Shown piece by piece: positions 6,702 through 8,245 of a DNA stretch of 8,245 bases. Each line of letters begins with the position of its first letter. Within the stretch, counting starts at the first letter, position 1. Made by a program: the position numbers and the translations under genes. The stretch is from an uncultured Clostridium sp. (GTDB lineage Bacteria > Bacillota > Clostridia > TANB77 > CAG-508). The stretch is from contig USHY01000040.1 in the NCBI GenBank assembly GCA_900554635.1, positions 1 to 8,245 on the forward strand, written 5' to 3'. The notes under the pieces were generated by a model. It was not told the DNA's origin, searched no databases, and saw only the letters and a program-made list of their open reading frames with translations.

Positions 6702-7576
6702 TTAGAAGCTTCTTGTACTACCGCCTCCGCCAGAAGAACCTCCGCCTCCAGAGAAGCCACCGGCCTCCTCCAGAAAACCCTCCGGCCTCCGAAATAGCCT
6801 CCGCCACTTCCTTTATAGTATGGACGAAGTATCATCATCAAATGTATCATTAAAGATATCCACATCATCTCTTTTATCAAGACATATGATATGATTCCAA
6901 AAATAAGAATATCTATTGTATTTGTTATCAATATTGTTTTGAAACCTTTTTTTCTTATTATGTAATTTATTATCATACCTATAATGCTCCACACAATGAG
7001 CATTGTAAAATAAGTTAGAAACTCTCCATCTGAATATGTAGGTTTTTTTAGCTTATCTGTTCCACTTATTGTTACTCCATATTCGCTTGCAACCTCATTT
7101 AGTATTGCTGTGAATCCATTTCTTATTCCACCATCATAATCGTTCTGTTTTAAATATGGTATTATATACTCATCTTGTATTCTTCCAGTTTTTCCATCTG
7201 TTAATCTACCCTCAAGCCCATATCCAACTTCAATTCTGAATAATCTATCACCTGTGGAACATAATAAAAGAACACCATTATTTTTTTCTTTATCTCCTAT
7301 GCCAAACTTTCTAAAAAGTTCTGTAGCATACTCCTCAATGCTTTGTCCTCCTAGACTTTGTACAGTTACAACTACGATTTGTGCACCTGTTTTTTTCTGA
7401 AGTTCAATATTCATATTCATAATGTATTCCTTTGTTTCACTGCTTAATCTTCTAGCATAGTCATTAACATAAAAATCATTTGTCTGAGATACTACTGCAA
7501 ATGTTTTAACTTGCAGTAGTATCATTATTACTATAATTAAACAAACTATTTTTTTTGACTTATTCAAAGTTAACAT
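6702..7576 (-). CDS. TPM-domain (YgcG-type) membrane protein with Gly-rich tail, needing two +1 shifts at CGG codons
   Basis: A membrane-anchored extracytoplasmic TPM-domain protein. The sequence shows an N-terminal hydrophobic signal or anchor (about 10-21), a TPM domain (about 33-170, with NNGVLLLCSTGDRLFRIEVG and GLEGRLTD), and hydrophobic segments at about 186-207 and 214-250. Read in plain triplets, the end turns into an Arg/Ala/Glu-rich tail stopping at 6698. Skipping one base at 6784 and one at 6762 gives a 290-residue protein ending in the Gly/Ser tail typical of the family (GGGGSSGGGGSTRSF) and stopping at 6702. The ATG at 7576 has GGGAGG 6 nt upstream; it overlaps the end of lemA by 17 nt. 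The frame is open to 7627, but that start would lie deeper in lemA without such support. LemA and TPM proteins are commonly paired. The role is not established; envelope function is inferred. Confidence 0.85.
6759..6762 (-). other. +1 shift site 4 in the TPM gene: GGC CGGT GGC
   Basis: After site 3 the frame reaches GGC (6765-6763) then CGG (6762-6760). Plain triplets give TGG CTT CTC TGG AGG. Taking CGGT as one step gives GGC TTC TCT GGA GGC GGA, that is G-GFSGGGG, and continues to the family-like Gly/Ser tail and the TAA at 6702. Confidence 0.8.
6781..6784 (-). other. +1 shift site 3 in the TPM gene: GGC CGGA GGG
   Basis: The frame reads TAT TTC GGA GGC, then CGG (6784-6782). Plain triplets give the Arg-rich tail RRVFWRR. 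Taking CGGA as one step gives GGG TTT TCT GGA, that is YFGG-G-GFSGGG, as expected of a TPM-protein tail. Confidence 0.8.
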
Positions 7577-8123
7577 TAGGAACCTCCCTACTTCCATCTG
7601 TTGCTTGGAAATAAGCTTTTGATTCAAATCTAAACATATTTGCCATTAAGTTTGTTGGAAATCTTTTTATTTTTAAGTTATATTCCTTTACAGCTTCATT
7701 ATAGTCCCTTCTTGCTGTAGCAATACGATTCTCTGTTCCAGCAAGTTCATCTGATAATTGTATAAAATTCTGTGATGATTTTAACTCTGGATAATTTTCT
7801 ACAACAACCAATAAACGGTTTAAAGCACTTGTTAATTCTTCATCTGCATTTGCTTTTTCCTCTACTGTACTTGCACCAGCAAGCTTTGCTCTAGCTTCTG
7901 TAACTGAAGCAATAATTTCTTTTTCCTGAGCTGCATACCCTTTTACAGTATTTACTAAATTGGGAATTAAATCAGCTCTTCTTTGTAATTGAGCATCAAT
8001 TGTTGCAAACTTGTTATCAACCTCCTCAGCCTTTGAAACCATTCCATTGTAGCTTCCAGCAAAACTAATTATAATAATTGCAATTATTGCAATAATCACA
8101 ATCAAACCTGTTGATTTTTTCAT
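7560..8123 (-). CDS. lemA: LemA family protein
   Basis: A 187-residue protein, the usual LemA length. One N-terminal membrane segment (about 5-22, nearly all Ile/Ala/Val) is followed by a coiled-coil helical bundle. Family signatures are RRADLIPNLVNTVKGY (48-63), YPELKSSQNF (111-120), ELAGTENRIATARRDYNEAV (126-145), and a C-terminal FPTNLMANMFRF, then YFQA. The biochemical role of LemA is not settled. It precedes and overlaps the TPM gene by 17 nt, which suggests translational coupling and a shared envelope role. The ATG at 8123 was chosen because GGAAAGGA lies 8 nt upstream; in-frame codons at 8162, 8141 and 8132 lie upstream of or within that site. The frame is intact and has no CGG codon. 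Confidence 0.92.
   Translation of the reverse strand: MKKSTGLIVIIAIIAIIIISFAGSYNGMVSKAEEVDNKFATIDAQLQRRADLIPNLVNTVKGYAAQEKEIIASVTEARAKLAGASTVEEKANADEELTSALNRLLVVVENYPELKSSQNFIQLSDELAGTENRIATARRDYNEAVKEYNLKIKRFPTNLMANMFRFESKAYFQATDGSREVPNVNFE
7583..7588 (-). promoter_or_regulatory. TPM gene ribosome binding site inside lemA
   Basis: GGGAGG on the minus strand within the lemA coding sequence, 6 nt before the ATG at 7576. It decides the start and implies coupling to lemA translation. Confidence 0.8.
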
Positions 8124-8131
8124 TCTAACCA

Positions 8132-8139
8132 TCCTTTCC
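8132..8139 (-). promoter_or_regulatory. lemA ribosome binding site
   Basis: GGAAAGGA on the minus strand, 8 nt before the ATG at 8123. It decides between four possible in-frame starts. Confidence 0.7.
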
Positions 8140-8170
8140 ATTGGTATAATATAGTTCACCAATTAGGAAA

Positions 8171-8199
8171 ATTTTATCACATACATAAAAACATTTCAA
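8171..8199 (-). promoter_or_regulatory. lemA-tpm promoter
   Basis: On the minus strand, -35 TTGAAA (8199-8194), 17 nt, -10 TAAAAT (8176-8171) preceded by TGA, an extended -10. Each box has five of six consensus bases. An A-tract lies just upstream, as at dacA. The leader would be about 40 nt. Confidence 0.75.
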
Positions 8200-8245
8200 C
8201 ATTTTTTCTTGATTTCAGATTAAATAATCACTTACCTCCTGCAAC

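Noticed and set aside
6686..6710. Possible terminator after the TPM gene (TTCTA-AGTAA-TAGAA on the minus strand)
   Set aside because: A 5-bp AT stem containing the stop codon region with no clear T-run after it. Readthrough into the LRV leader is equally plausible.
8228..8245. Minus-strand codons reading VAGGK then stop at the right edge, a possible end of an upstream gene
   Set aside because: Only 18 bases are visible, and another frame also reads openly into the region before stopping. There is too little to call a gene.

Overview
The window looks like chromosomal DNA of an AT-rich anaerobic Firmicute, most likely a clostridium-like lineage. The reasons are the low GC, strong AGGAGG ribosome binding sites, A/T-ending codons with AGA as the usual arginine codon, and a trimeric NAD-linked [FeFe]-hydrogenase cluster. 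Nearly everything is on the minus strand; only an M18 aminopeptidase is on the plus strand.

Layout from left to right. Positions 1-2850 hold hydA (N-terminal part only, cut by the window edge), hydB and hydC, read leftward as an operon hydC-hydB-hydA. Together they would couple H2 and ferredoxin metabolism to NAD(H). Positions 2945-4189 hold a secreted D-Ala-D-Ala carboxypeptidase (dacA type), divergent from the M18 aminopeptidase at 4383-5786. A hairpin at 5799-5829 lies between the convergent aminopeptidase and a seven-repeat LRV protein (5849-6571, minus), which has its own promoter and unusual base composition. Positions 6702-8123 hold a lemA-tpm pair, two membrane-anchored proteins with overlapping reading frames. 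No tRNA, rRNA, insertion sequence or CRISPR array is visible, and there is no gene-free stretch over 300 bases.

The outstanding observation is a decoding anomaly. hydB and the TPM gene are each broken by two +1 shifts, and all four shifts have the same form: an in-frame CGG codon followed by A or T. Reading CGGA or CGGT as one glycine restores the family sequence exactly, including conserved glycines of the FMN/NADH domain of HydB and the Gly-rich tail of the TPM protein. I checked every reading frame in the window by eye. The only other in-frame CGG is one Arg codon in the compositionally different LRV gene, where it sits at the exact centre of a 21-bp inverted repeat. The sequence therefore suggests that CGG is an unassigned or frameshift-prone codon in this organism, or that CGGW is read as a quadruplet by a glycine tRNA. 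Sequencing error or ordinary gene decay cannot be excluded from the sequence alone, but neither readily predicts the same four-base context four times.

Regulatory signals are well preserved. Consensus-like sigma-A promoters precede dacA, the aminopeptidase, the LRV gene and lemA. Those of dacA and lemA share a 22-23 bp block around the -35 box, and paired dyads lie in the leader of the LRV gene.
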